Notes under the pieces: generated by a model
What the model was told of the DNA's origin: nothing
Seen by the model: only the letters and a program-made list of their open reading frames with translations
Database searches by the model: none
Translations under genes and position numbers: made by a program
Shown here: piece by piece, positions 17,053 to 26,431 of the stretch
Layout of the letters: every line of letters begins with the position of its first letter
How positions within the stretch are numbered: the first letter of the stretch is position 1
Assembly (NCBI RefSeq): GCF_014750655.1
Contig: NZ_JABBXD010000001.1
Location: forward strand, 233,102 to 297,101
Direction: 5' to 3'
Source of the DNA: Salinimonas profundi
GTDB lineage: Bacteria > Pseudomonadota > Gammaproteobacteria > Enterobacterales > Alteromonadaceae
Length of the DNA: 64,000 bases

Positions 17053-19014
17053 ATGCAACAAACCAATACATCCATGCAGATTAAACAGGCTATTCAGGCA
17101 TCAGATTTTGACCGCGCGATAAGCCTTGCCCAAGAGCAGTTAAACGACGCTCCGCCTGAAAAGCAGGTTGAATTTCTTTATTTGAAAGCTGTTGCCCAGC
17201 GATTATCAAATGATGCTCAAAAAGCCACCCAAACGCTTGATAAGTTGCTGGAACTGAAACCGGATCACGGACGGGCCTACCAGGAACAGGGTTACTGCTT
17301 TATAGCGATGTCACTGCCGGATAAAGCGGCGGCTGCATTTTATCAGGCAACACGATTTAACCCTGCTTTGCTGACCAGCTGGCAACAACTACAACGCCAT
17401 TACGCAAAAACTAACAACACTGCCGCGCTTAACATCGCCAGTGAGCAGTGCCGATTTTTGCAGCACCTGGACAGGCCCCTGGCTGGCGCCATGGATCTGA
17501 TGTACGAAGGGCAACTGCATAAAGCTGAGCAAGTGTGCCGTCAGTATCTGCAAAAAAATAAACATCATTGTGAGGCGATGATGCTATTAGCAGAAATCGG
17601 TATCAGGCTGAAAGTGTATCATGATGCTGAGTTTCTTCTGGAAAGCTGTGTCGAACTGTACCCGGATGAACCCAGAGCCGCACAGGCGTATCAAAGTCTC
17701 TTACTGAAGCTGGGTAAATATCCCCGGGCACTACAGATTATACAAAAGCAACTTGACGCAGGTAAATCGGACCGGTCGTTACATCTGGCGTGGGCCAGTG
17801 CACTGTCAGGCGTTGGTGAACTGGAAAAAGCGATAACGGTTTATCGGGATGTGTTGTCGACTAATAATGATCAGCCCGGCGTGTGGCTGGCACTGGGCCA
17901 TGTTTACAAGTCAGCCGGTCAACTTGAAAACGCTATTGATGCGTATCATCAGGCCGCCAGATTCAGACCTGACTTCGGTGATGCTTACTGGAGTCTGGCC
18001 AACACAAAAACATACAGATTCAGCGAATCAACGATAGCGGCTATGTATGACATAGTGCAGCAGGAAAGTACCCATCTGGATGATCGAATCCATTTATATT
18101 TCGCGCTGGGAAAAGCGTATGAAGATAGTGGCAATAACGCTTCAGCCTTTGCCTGTTATAACAAAGGTAACCAACTTAAGTCGCGCACACTCGATCTGGA
18201 TATCCGTCGTGTAGAGCGAGCCATGCAAAGTCAGCAGGAAGCGTGCGCTGCGTCCTTATTCAGTCAACCCGTCGGCTATAAGGCGCCAGACCCGATATTT
18301 ATCGTAGGGTTACCCCGCGCAGGTTCAACACTGCTGGAGCAAATTCTGGCCTCGCACTCGCAGGTGGATGGTACCATGGAACTGCATGATATTCTGGGCA
18401 TCGCGTCACGTATCAGCGGGCAGAAAACCAGCTACCCCTATAATCTTGAGAGCCTGACAGATACTCAGTGCCAGCAATTGGGTGAGCTCTATATCCGTCA
18501 GACAGAAGCGTACCGACAGGGGGCACCGTATTTTATTGATAAAATGCCCAATAACTTCATCCATATCGGCTTAATAAAACGCATTTTACCCAACGCGAAA
18601 ATTATTGATGCACGCCGCGATCCGTTTGCCTGCTGTTTTAGTGGCTTTAAGCAGCTATTCGCTGATGGGCAGGAGTTTACCTATTCGCTGGACACTATCG
18701 GTCGTTACTATAAAGGCTATGTTGCGCTGATGGACCACTGGCATCAGGTTTTACCCGGTCAAATCCTTACTGTGCAACATGAAGATGTACTGGACAATCT
18801 GGAAGTACAGGTCAGGCGAATGCTGGATTATCTTGAACTACCGTTTGAATCAGCCTGTCTGGACTACCACAAGACAAAAAGAGCGATTAAAACGCCCAGC
18901 TCAGAACAGGTTCGCCAGCCCATTTTCCAGACTGGCAGACATCAGTATAAAGCTTTTATTCCGTATCTTGAGCCGCTTTTCAATGCATTGGGAATGCGGC
19001 CCGAAGAACGTTAA
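17053..19014 (+). CDS. TPR repeat protein with C-terminal sulfotransferase domain
   Basis: 653 residues. The first 380 or so residues are tandem tetratricopeptide helices (for example PGVWLALGHVYKSAGQLENA and AIDAYHQAARFRPDFGDAYW). The C-terminal 240 residues are a sulfotransferase fold with the 5'-phosphosulfate loop VGLPRAGSTLLEQILASHS near residue 418 and a downstream segment, DARRDPFACCFSGFKQLF, that may be the 3'-phosphate site. It would transfer sulfate from PAPS to a protein or glycan; the acceptor is unknown. No signal peptide is visible, so it acts in the cytoplasm. TPR-sulfotransferases often follow TonB receptors in this group. The stop overlaps the convergent ppsR by 4 bp. Confidence 0.88.
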   Translation: MQQTNTSMQIKQAIQASDFDRAISLAQEQLNDAPPEKQVEFLYLKAVAQRLSNDAQKATQTLDKLLELKPDHGRAYQEQGYCFIAMSLPDKAAAAFYQATRFNPALLTSWQQLQRHYAKTNNTAALNIASEQCRFLQHLDRPLAGAMDLMYEGQLHKAEQVCRQYLQKNKHHCEAMMLLAEIGIRLKVYHDAEFLLESCVELYPDEPRAAQAYQSLLLKLGKYPRALQIIQKQLDAGKSDRSLHLAWASALSGVGELEKAITVYRDVLSTNNDQPGVWLALGHVYKSAGQLENAIDAYHQAARFRPDFGDAYWSLANTKTYRFSESTIAAMYDIVQQESTHLDDRIHLYFALGKAYEDSGNNASAFACYNKGNQLKSRTLDLDIRRVERAMQSQQEACAASLFSQPVGYKAPDPIFIVGLPRAGSTLLEQILASHSQVDGTMELHDILGIASRISGQKTSYPYNLESLTDTQCQQLGELYIRQTEAYRQGAPYFIDKMPNNFIHIGLIKRILPNAKIIDARRDPFACCFSGFKQLFADGQEFTYSLDTIGRYYKGYVALMDHWHQVLPGQILTVQHEDVLDNLEVQVRRMLDYLELPFESACLDYHKTKRAIKTPSSEQVRQPIFQTGRHQYKAFIPYLEPLFNALGMRPEER

Positions 19015-19823
19015 TACTTTCGCCGCTGAAGTCCCGTTTCAGCCAGAATCTTCGCCGATATTTCTTCCACAGAATATTTGGTGCTGTTAAGAAACGGGAT
19101 TTTTTCGCGCCTGTAAAGATTTTCAACTTCCCGTAATTCCATACGGCATTGCTGCATCGATGCATATTTGCTGTTGGCCCTACGCTCAGAACGGATCTGG
19201 TGCAGACGCTCAGGATGAATAGTCAGCCCGAACAGTTTATCTTTAAAGCGACGTAGTGCGGGCGGTAACTTCAGCATGTCACCCATATCCTCTTCAGTGA
19301 ACGGGTAGTTGGCAGCTTTAATACCGTACTGAAGAGCCAGGTAAAGGCTGGTCGGTGTTTTGCCCGACCGTGATACGCCCACCAGAATAATATCGGCGTT
19401 ATGGTATTCCTTTAAATTAGAGCCATCGTCATTGGCCAGCGCATAGTTAACAGCCTCAATACGAATATCATAAGTGGTTTCATGAATGCTGTGAGTACGA
19501 TGCTTTTCTGGTTTAGAAGGCACGCCCAACACTTTTTCCAGCGGGGCCACAAATTGGTCCAGAAAATTATAGTTGATGCCCACCGAGCGAGAGATAACTT
19601 TACGGACATCTACGTTCACAATTGTATAAAAAACGAGCGGCCTTTCACCGCTGTCTTGAAAACTTTCAGAAATTTCCTCTAAAACCTTGTAAGCATGTTC
19701 TTCAGTTTCAACGAACGGAATGGTCTTATGATTGAATTGCATGGGGAATAAAGATAGTAATGCGTGGCCAAACACCTCTGAAGTGATGGCAGTACCGTCG
19801 GAAATATAAAATGCTGTGCGCAC
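19011..19823 (-). CDS. ppsR: PEP synthase regulatory protein (bifunctional kinase/pyrophosphorylase)
   Basis: 270 residues of the DUF299 family. The N-terminus RTAFYISDGTAITSEVFGHA and the P-loop GVSRSGKTPTS (149-159) are diagnostic. It phosphorylates a threonine of PpsA with ADP and removes the phosphate with Pi, switching gluconeogenic PEP synthesis off and on. The start is GTG at 19823, with AGGA upstream. It is divergent from its target ppsA, which supports the PpsA specificity over the PPDK version of the family. A HexR-like box lies 20 bp upstream of its start codon. Confidence 0.95.
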   Translation of the reverse strand: MRTAFYISDGTAITSEVFGHALLSLFPMQFNHKTIPFVETEEHAYKVLEEISESFQDSGERPLVFYTIVNVDVRKVISRSVGINYNFLDQFVAPLEKVLGVPSKPEKHRTHSIHETTYDIRIEAVNYALANDDGSNLKEYHNADIILVGVSRSGKTPTSLYLALQYGIKAANYPFTEEDMGDMLKLPPALRRFKDKLFGLTIHPERLHQIRSERRANSKYASMQQCRMELREVENLYRREKIPFLNSTKYSVEEISAKILAETGLQRRKY

Positions 19824-19843
19824 AACCGGTCCTTTCTTTATGT

Positions 19844-19858
19844 TGTAATTTATTTACA
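19844..19858. promoter_or_regulatory. Candidate HexR operator between ppsR and ppsA
   Basis: The 15-mer TGTAATTTATTTACA is close to the HexR palindrome TGTAATTAAATTACA known from Shewanella and enterobacteria. It is 153 bp upstream of ppsA and 20 bp upstream of ppsR. A distal position fits activation of ppsA, as described for HexR in Shewanella; repression of ppsR from the same site is inferred. Confidence 0.7.
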
Positions 19859-20011
19859 AGGTTAATAAATATTTTACTTTCAAATTTTGCCCATTCTATG
19901 ATGGTTCTGTCGAAAAGCCAGTACAAACAATAAATTGAAGCGTTGTGCTGGTGCAAGCATTTCGGTCCGATAAAGCGGACACCTACATAGACAAAGCTGG
20001 AGGCTCAGGCT

Positions 20012-22384
20012 GTGCAAGAACATGTACTTTGGTATCAAGAATTGGGGATGCAGGATGTGGGTCGCGTTGGCGGCAAAAATGCATCGTTAGGTGAAATGAT
20101 TTCAAACCTCGCCAATGCCGGTGTTCAGGTACCCGGAGGGTTCGCGACAACTGCTGAGGCATTTAATGAATTCTTACTGCAAAGCGGTTTAGACGAAAGA
20201 ATTCATAAAGTGCTTGATAGCCTTGATGTGGATGATGTTGACGCACTGGCTGCTGCCGGCAAAGATATCCGCCAGTGGATTGTGGACACGCCATTTCAGC
20301 CTGAATTTGAAAAAGCCATTCAGTCCTCCTTTGAGACCCTTCGGGGCGGTGCAGGCAATGAAGCATCATTTGCCGTTCGCTCATCTGCTACCGCCGAAGA
20401 TATGCCAGACGCATCATTTGCTGGCCAGCAGGAAACCTTTTTGAACGTTAAAGGTTACGAGTCGGTGCTGGTTGCAATCAAACATGTTTTTGCTTCGTTG
20501 TTTAATGACAGGGCCATTTCCTATCGCGTACATCAGGGGTACGACCATAAAGGTGTTGCACTGTCAGCTGGCGTACAGCGCATGGTGCGCAGTGATATCG
20601 CTTCATCCGGCGTCATGTTTACGATCGATACGGAGTCAGGATTTGACGATGTTGTTTTCGTGACCAGCTCAGTAGGCTTAGGGGAAATGGTAGTGCAGGG
20701 CGCTGTAAACCCTGATGAGTTTTACGTGCATAAGCCTACACTGGCTAACGGAAAGCCGGCCATTGTTCGCCGTAATCTGGGTAGCAAGTTAACGAAGATG
20801 ATTTACTCTGACGATGCTGCACATGGCAAGCAGGTTTCAATCGTTGATGTCGAGCGTGAGGACAGCATGAAGTTCTCGTTAACCGATGACGAAGTACAGG
20901 AGCTGGCAAAGCAAGCGGTCATTATTGAGAAGCATTATAAGCGCCCGATGGACATTGAATGGGCGAAAGACGGTATTGATGGCAAGCTCTATATCGTCCA
21001 GGCACGTCCCGAGACGGTGAAAAGCCGTGAAGACAGTCAGACCATTGAGCGTTATCAGCTTAAAGGCCAAAGTAATGTGATTGTTGAAGGTCGTGCCATT
21101 GGTCACAAGATTGGTGCGGGAACAGCGAAAGTGCTGGGATCTATTGAAGAGATGAACAAGATCCAGGCCGGGGATGTGTTGGTCACAGACATGACCGACC
21201 CTGACTGGGAACCAATAATGAAAAAGGCGTCTGCGATTGTGACTAACCGCGGTGGTCGTACTTGTCATGCGGCGATTATTGCACGTGAACTTGGCATTCC
21301 GGCCGTGGTGGGCTGCGGTAATGCTACCGACACACTCAAAACAGGCGATAAGGTAACGGTTTCCTGCGCAGAAGGTGACACCGGTTATATTTACGGTGCT
21401 GAGCTGGAATTTGATGTTAGTACCTCGCGCATTGATTCCATGCCGGATCTTCCGCTAAAAGTCATGATGAATGTGGGTAACCCGGACCGCGCGTTTGATT
21501 TTGCCCGTCTGCCCAACGAAGGGGTGGGACTGGCACGTCTGGAGTTTATTATTAACCGTATGATTGGCGTGCATCCAAAGGCGCTGCTTAATTTTGACGA
21601 TCAGCCTGAAGAGTTGAAAGAAGAAATCTCAGACATCATCGCAGGCTATGATTCGCCCACTGAGTTTTATATTGAAAAACTGGTTGAGGGTATTTCAACA
21701 ATTGGCGCCGCGTTCTCACCCAAGAAAGTGATTGTGCGTATGTCAGACTTCAAGTCTAACGAGTACTTCAATCTGGTTGGCGGTTATCAGTATGAACCGG
21801 ATGAAGAAAACCCGATGCTGGGTTTCCGGGGTGCCAGTCGCTATGTATCTGAAGAGTTCCGCGATTGCTTTGCGCTGGAATGTGAGGCAATCAAGCGCGT
21901 GCGTAATAAGATGGGTCTGACCAACGTTGAAATTATGATCCCGTTTATTCGTACCGTTGAAGAAGGGCAACAGGTTATCGACCTGCTTGCAGAAGAAGGG
22001 CTTAAGCAGGGCGAAAATGGTCTGCGCGTCATTATGATGTGTGAACTGCCGTCTAATGCACTGCTTGCTGATAAGTTCCTTGATATCTTCGATGGATTCT
22101 CAATCGGCTCAAACGATTTAACGCAGCTGACGCTGGGTCTCGACCGTGACTCTGGCCTGATAGCCCATCTGTTCGAAGAGCGTAACGAAGCGGTAAAAGC
22201 CTTGTTGTCAATGGCCATACAAACCGCCAGGAAGCGCGGGAAATATGTAGGCATTTGTGGTCAGGGACCTTCGGATCACGAAGATTTCGCCGCCTGGCTG
22301 GTAAAAGAAGGTATTGATTCGGTCTCGCTTAACCCTGATACCGTAGTTGAAACCTGGCTTTATCTGGCTGAAAATCACCAGTAA
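20012..22384 (+). CDS. ppsA: Phosphoenolpyruvate synthase
   Basis: 790 residues. It makes PEP, AMP and phosphate from pyruvate, ATP and water, the entry to gluconeogenesis. The N-terminal ATP-grasp domain includes [11 protein letters not shown] and [20 protein letters not shown]. The phosphohistidine domain carries His419 in [21 protein letters not shown]. The C-terminal PEP/pyruvate barrel ends with [10 protein letters not shown], containing the expected catalytic Cys. The start is GTG at 20012 with a strong GGAGG eight bases upstream; it matches the family N-terminus. Regulation by PpsR (divergent gene) and by HexR (site in the shared promoter region) is likely. Confidence 0.97.
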   Translation: MQEHVLWYQELGMQDVGRVGGKNASLGEMISNLANAGVQVPGGFATTAEAFNEFLLQSGLDERIHKVLDSLDVDDVDALAAAGKDIRQWIVDTPFQPEFEKAIQSSFETLRGGAGNEASFAVRSSATAEDMPDASFAGQQETFLNVKGYESVLVAIKHVFASLFNDRAISYRVHQGYDHKGVALSAGVQRMVRSDIASSGVMFTIDTESGFDDVVFVTSSVGLGEMVVQGAVNPDEFYVHKPTLANGKPAIVRRNLGSKLTKMIYSDDAAHGKQVSIVDVEREDSMKFSLTDDEVQELAKQAVIIEKHYKRPMDIEWAKDGIDGKLYIVQARPETVKSREDSQTIERYQLKGQSNVIVEGRAIGHKIGAGTAKVLGSIEEMNKIQAGDVLVTDMTDPDWEPIMKKASAIVTNRGGRTCHAAIIARELGIPAVVGCGNATDTLKTGDKVTVSCAEGDTGYIYGAELEFDVSTSRIDSMPDLPLKVMMNVGNPDRAFDFARLPNEGVGLARLEFIINRMIGVHPKALLNFDDQPEELKEEISDIIAGYDSPTEFYIEKLVEGISTIGAAFSPKKVIVRMSDFKSNEYFNLVGGYQYEPDEENPMLGFRGASRYVSEEFRDCFALECEAIKRVRNKMGLTNVEIMIPFIRTVEEGQQVIDLLAEEGLKQGENGLRVIMMCELPSNALLADKFLDIFDGFSIGSNDLTQLTLGLDRDSGLIAHLFEERNEAVKALLSMAIQTARKRGKYVGICGQGPSDHEDFAAWLVKEGIDSVSLNPDTVVETWLYLAENHQ

Positions 22385-22392
22385 CACCAACA

Positions 22393-22424
22393 TAAAAAAA
22401 AGCCGCGAAAGCGGCTTTTTTTAT
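22393..22424. terminator. Rho-independent terminator after ppsA
   Basis: AGCCGC-GAAA-GCGGCT hairpin (22401-22416) with A and T tracts on either side. It can serve ppsA and also the convergent small membrane protein gene. Confidence 0.88.
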
Positions 22425-22471
22425 ACAACAGACAAGAAATCAAAATTGATTTATACGTGTTTGTTAAACGC

Positions 22472-22687
22472 CTAACGAAGCTTTCTTGCCAGCAAAAATG
22501 CATCTGCCTTACAGGCACTGCGACGCATTCCGGTCTGAAAATATTTGAGTAAGGTCCGCGCTTTCGGCCAGTCATAACTGAGTATCAGCAGACCACCAAG
22601 CACCAGTAAAATTGAGCCTGGAAGAAGCGTGAGAATAATACCGGCGGCAAATAACGTTGCACCTAAGGTAAGTCTGAGTGTTTTCAT
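22472..22687 (-). CDS. Small PGPGW-like transmembrane protein
   Basis: 71 residues. Two hydrophobic helices, TLGATLFAAGIILTLLP and ILLVLGGLLILSYDWP, are joined by a PGS turn and followed by a basic amphipathic tail (KARTLLKYFQTGMRRSACK). This resembles the PGPGW putative transmembrane family, in which a PxPG turn is followed by a short helix and an aromatic-Pro-Ala-Arg segment. The function is unknown. ATG at 22687 has AGGA eight bases upstream, supporting real translation. Confidence 0.65.
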   Translation of the reverse strand: MKTLRLTLGATLFAAGIILTLLPGSILLVLGGLLILSYDWPKARTLLKYFQTGMRRSACKADAFLLARKLR

Positions 22688-22870
22688 ATTATTTTATCCT
22701 GCCATTTTCTGATTTAATGATAATTAACTGGGCGCAGAAAGCTACACCCGGTATGTAAGAAGATGTAACAGGCGTATTTGTGTTTGGTCGAGGCCAATAC
22801 CAGATCGCGCTAGAGCGAAGTATACACAACGGGTATACTAGTCATCTGTTTGTTGTAAGGAGTCACGCCA

Positions 22871-25800
22871 TTGAAACTGCCACGCATAGCCCCGGAATCG
22901 AGCCCTGCAGAACATTATCAGGCTTATCTGAAGGCGCTTTCGGCTTCACGGTTTAACGGAGATATCGAGTATAGTTATGCCAGTCGCATGGCTGTGGCTA
23001 CGGATAATTCGGTTTACCAGAAAGTCCCACAGGCAGTCATATTTCCTACCAGCGTGGAAGATTTAAAGTGTGCCGGGGAACTGGCGAATCAGCATAAAAG
23101 TGTGACGTTTTCTGCTCGTGGGGGCGGCACGGGCACCAACGGTCAGAGTCTGACAGATGGTATCGTGGTCGACTTATCACGCCACATGAACCGCATTCTC
23201 GAAATCAATATTGAACAGGGCTGGGTACGCGTGCAAACGGGGGTTGTAAAAGATGCACTAAATGATGCGCTGCGCCCTCATGGTTATTTCTTTTCGCCTG
23301 ATCTGTCCACCAGCAACCGGGCAACCATTGGCGGTATGATTAATACTGACGCTTCAGGACAAGGGTCGCTAAAGTATGGCAAGACCAGCGATCATGTGCT
23401 GGGGCTGACCACGGTTCTGGCAAACGGCGAAACGCTGAAGACCACGCCACTTTCTGTCGAAGATGCGCAAATAAAGGCGCAGGGAAGTGATACACACGCC
23501 AGAATTTTACGTCAGGTATTAAAAACCTGCATTGAAATGCGAGAAGCGATTCTGGAAAAGTTTCCGCGGATGAATCGCTTTTTGACCGGCTATGATCTAG
23601 AGCATGCTTACGATGCAGAAAACCAGAAAATTGATGTTAGCCGTTTAATCGCAGGCTCTGAAGGGTCGCTGGGCTTTGTGGCCGAGGCGACACTGTCTAT
23701 CACGCCTATTGCCAGGCATACCGCGCTGGTGAATATAAAATATGACAGCTTTGACTCAGCACTGCGTCATGCGCCTAAAATGATTGAGGCCGATGCAACT
23801 TCAGTTGAGACAGTGGACAGCAAAGTACTGAATCTGGCAAAAACCGATATTATTTGGCATTCCATCTCCGATTTAATTACTGATGTTCCCGACAAAACAC
23901 TGCTGGGTCTCAACATGGTTGAGTATAACAGTACCAGTGTTGATGAGATAAAATCGCGTATAGCGGAGCTGGAAAATGCCTTAAATGCAGATATTAAAAG
24001 TGGTCAAAATGGTGTCATCGGCTATCAGCTGACATACGAACGTGCGGATATTCAGAAAATCTATGCGATGCGTAAAAAGGCCGTTGGCTTACTGGGAAAA
24101 ACCGATGGCCCGCAAAAGCCTATAGCGTTTGCCGAAGACACCGCTGTACCGCCACAAAACCTTGCTGATTTTATTCGGGAATTCCGCGCTCTGCTTGACG
24201 GACATGGTTTGCAATACGGTATGTTCGGTCATGTCGACGCTGGCGTACTGCATGTAAGGCCAGCGCTGGATCTGTGTGATCCCAAGCAAGAAGCGCTGAT
24301 GCATCAAATCTCAGACGAAGTTGTGGCACTGGTTGCCAAATACGGCGGCCTGATGTGGGGCGAGCATGGAAAGGGATTTCGCAGTGAGTATGGGCCAGCA
24401 TTTTTTGGGGACAAACTGTTTGCCGAGTTGCGCAAGATTAAACGCGCTTTCGATCCGTTCAATAAAATGAACCCCGGTAAGATTTGTACGCCTCTCAATA
24501 GCGATGATGAGCTGGTAAAAGTGTCTGATACGAAGCGGGCCACGTACGACAGAACTATACCTGTGACGTTCAAAGCCTCGTTTGAACCGGCTATGAGTTG
24601 TAACGGTAACGGCTTGTGTTTTAACTATGACACCACATCACCGATGTGCCCGTCGAGCAAAATTACCCGTGACCGGCGTCACAGTCCGAAGGGGCGAGCA
24701 GGTTTGATTCGGGAGTGGCTGCGGCTACTGGCTAAAAATGGCGTCGATACGAATCAGCTTGATGCGTCGGCGTTTACTTCATCCTGGCTGGATAAGTGGC
24801 GCAATGCCCAGCGCAAGGACGACGATTTTTCACATGAGGTGTTTACCGCAATGGAGGGCTGTCTGGCCTGCAAATCGTGCAGTAGTCAGTGTCCGGTCAA
24901 TGTGGACGTGCCCGATTTTCGGGCTAAGTTTTTGTCTATCTATTATCAGCGCTATGCCCGCCCGCTGAAGGACCACTTGGTCGCCAATATTGAGCGTATG
25001 GCACCGCTGATGGCTAAAGCACCCACCGTCATCAACTTTTTCCTGAAACGTAAATGGATGAACGGGTTAATGCGACAAACCGTGGGGTATGTCGACACGC
25101 CATTACTGTCGGTGCCCGCTTTAACCGAACGTATGCCTGCATCTGCGCAAACTTTCGATCTGATGGCGCTGCGTACCATGGATGCCACAGAAAAAGCTAA
25201 AAAGGTATTGATTGTCCAGGATCCATTTACCAGTTTTTATGATGCCCAGGTGGTGGCGGATTTTGCGGCGCTGGTAAGCAAACTTGGTTATGAACCGGTG
25301 TTATTACCCTTTAAACCTAACGGCAAGCCAGCACACGTGAAAGGCTTTTTAAAGGCTTTTGCTCACACCGCGGCTGACACAGCGCAGTTTCTGAATCAAC
25401 TTCACGAACTTAATATGCCGATGGTGGGAGTGGATGCATCACTGGTACTGTGCTATCGGGATGAGTACACCAAGACTCTGGGCGAGCAACGCGGTAATTT
25501 TACCGTCAACACAGTGCATGAGTGGCTTGAATCGTTGCCAGAAGGCACTATTCGTCCCGGCCGACAGACGGATACGTCGCCGCTGGCATTGTTCAGTCAC
25601 TGCACAGAGAAGACCGCTATGCCCACCAGTGAGAAAAAATGGCAGTCGCTATTTAAGCAGGCGGGCAGGCAGGTAGATATCGTTGCAGTGGGATGCTGTG
25701 GCATGGCAGGTACGTATGGTCACGAAGCAAGCCAGAAAGAAAAGTCACTGGGCATCTATGCGTTGTCATGGGAAACGGCTGTTGCCCGATATCCTGAACA

Positions 25801-25909
25801 CGCCGTTATGGCAACAGGGTATTCGTGCCGAAGTCAGGTCCATCGCATCGACGGTTTTAAACCAGCGCATCCGCTGCAAAAATTGCTGGAAGAAGTACAG
25901 GCTCAGTAA
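22871..25909 (+). CDS. ydiJ: FAD-binding and Fe-S dehydrogenase, YdiJ type (D-2-hydroxyglutarate dehydrogenase-like)
   Basis: 1012 residues, close to the length of E. coli YdiJ. The N-terminal PCMH-type FAD domain has SARGGGTGTNGQSLTDGIVVD and RATIGGMINTDASGQG. A D-lactate/glycolate oxidase-type C-cap carries GMFGHVDAGVLHVRP and LMWGEHGKGFRSEYG. A ferredoxin-like cluster CLACKSCSSQCPVNVDVP sits near residue 664, and a C-terminal Cys-rich CCG segment VGCCGMAGTYGHE near residue 940. It likely oxidises D-2-hydroxyglutarate or a similar 2-hydroxyacid and passes electrons to a membrane acceptor. The start is TTG at 22871 with AAGGAG eight bases upstream. Confidence 0.9.
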   Translation: MKLPRIAPESSPAEHYQAYLKALSASRFNGDIEYSYASRMAVATDNSVYQKVPQAVIFPTSVEDLKCAGELANQHKSVTFSARGGGTGTNGQSLTDGIVVDLSRHMNRILEINIEQGWVRVQTGVVKDALNDALRPHGYFFSPDLSTSNRATIGGMINTDASGQGSLKYGKTSDHVLGLTTVLANGETLKTTPLSVEDAQIKAQGSDTHARILRQVLKTCIEMREAILEKFPRMNRFLTGYDLEHAYDAENQKIDVSRLIAGSEGSLGFVAEATLSITPIARHTALVNIKYDSFDSALRHAPKMIEADATSVETVDSKVLNLAKTDIIWHSISDLITDVPDKTLLGLNMVEYNSTSVDEIKSRIAELENALNADIKSGQNGVIGYQLTYERADIQKIYAMRKKAVGLLGKTDGPQKPIAFAEDTAVPPQNLADFIREFRALLDGHGLQYGMFGHVDAGVLHVRPALDLCDPKQEALMHQISDEVVALVAKYGGLMWGEHGKGFRSEYGPAFFGDKLFAELRKIKRAFDPFNKMNPGKICTPLNSDDELVKVSDTKRATYDRTIPVTFKASFEPAMSCNGNGLCFNYDTTSPMCPSSKITRDRRHSPKGRAGLIREWLRLLAKNGVDTNQLDASAFTSSWLDKWRNAQRKDDDFSHEVFTAMEGCLACKSCSSQCPVNVDVPDFRAKFLSIYYQRYARPLKDHLVANIERMAPLMAKAPTVINFFLKRKWMNGLMRQTVGYVDTPLLSVPALTERMPASAQTFDLMALRTMDATEKAKKVLIVQDPFTSFYDAQVVADFAALVSKLGYEPVLLPFKPNGKPAHVKGFLKAFAHTAADTAQFLNQLHELNMPMVGVDASLVLCYRDEYTKTLGEQRGNFTVNTVHEWLESLPEGTIRPGRQTDTSPLALFSHCTEKTAMPTSEKKWQSLFKQAGRQVDIVAVGCCGMAGTYGHEASQKEKSLGIYALSWETAVARYPEHAVMATGYSCRSQVHRIDGFKPAHPLQKLLEEVQAQ

Positions 25910-25910
25910 T

Positions 25911-26369
25911 TCAGTGCAGGTGATCAGCGTCAGGTAGTTTAAAGGAAGAAAGCGGGCAACTCATTGGTTGCCTGGCTATTCCCGCTTCCATAAATGCCGG
26001 ACCGCTGCATACAAAGCCAAGACTTTCGTGATGACTAACACTGGTCAAATCGCAATTCATGGTCAACGTGGTGATATTAAGTGAATAAGCCAGGGTAACG
26101 AGGGCACCGAAAAGTTGTTTATACACCGGAAGGTTGCGATAGCCGATGCGAATAGCGACCCGGCCAATCTCGCCAGTAGGTTTTAATCGCGCGGTGGCAA
26201 TGGCTTTGTGCTCGCCATCACTAATAATAATATGTAACGCGCTTTTATCGTCTTCATCGAACTCAGCATCCCGGGGAAGCTGCCATTCAAGCACAAAGAC
26301 CTGTTCACGTAATTCAATAAGACGCTGACTCGCACTTTGCCAGTCAACCTGCTCAACCTGAAATGCCAT
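25911..26369 (-). CDS. GNAT family N-acetyltransferase
   Basis: About 152 residues from ATG 26369 (MAFQVEQVDW), preferred because the family N-terminus begins here; an ATG at 26447 would add 26 residues that overlap the upstream gene and look unlike the family. The GNAT core is visible as REQVFVLEWQLPRDAEFDEDD, the beta-4/alpha-3 segment AIATARLKPTGEIGRVAIRIG and HHESLGFVCSGPAFMEAGI. The order of motifs resembles ElaA-like acetyltransferases. The substrate is unknown. It follows roxA on the same strand and may be co-transcribed. Confidence 0.82.
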   Translation of the reverse strand: MAFQVEQVDWQSASQRLIELREQVFVLEWQLPRDAEFDEDDKSALHIIISDGEHKAIATARLKPTGEIGRVAIRIGYRNLPVYKQLFGALVTLAYSLNITTLTMNCDLTSVSHHESLGFVCSGPAFMEAGIARQPMSCPLSSFKLPDADHLH

Positions 26370-26431
26370 AGTTTTGATCCGTATTCTGCAAAATTTAGAA
26401 AACTGTAGAATCCGGCTCACCGCAGGGAAAA

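Noticed and set aside
16629..17075. 148-codon open frame on the minus strand
   Set aside because: Mostly antisense to the TonB receptor barrel and crosses its terminator; no domain.
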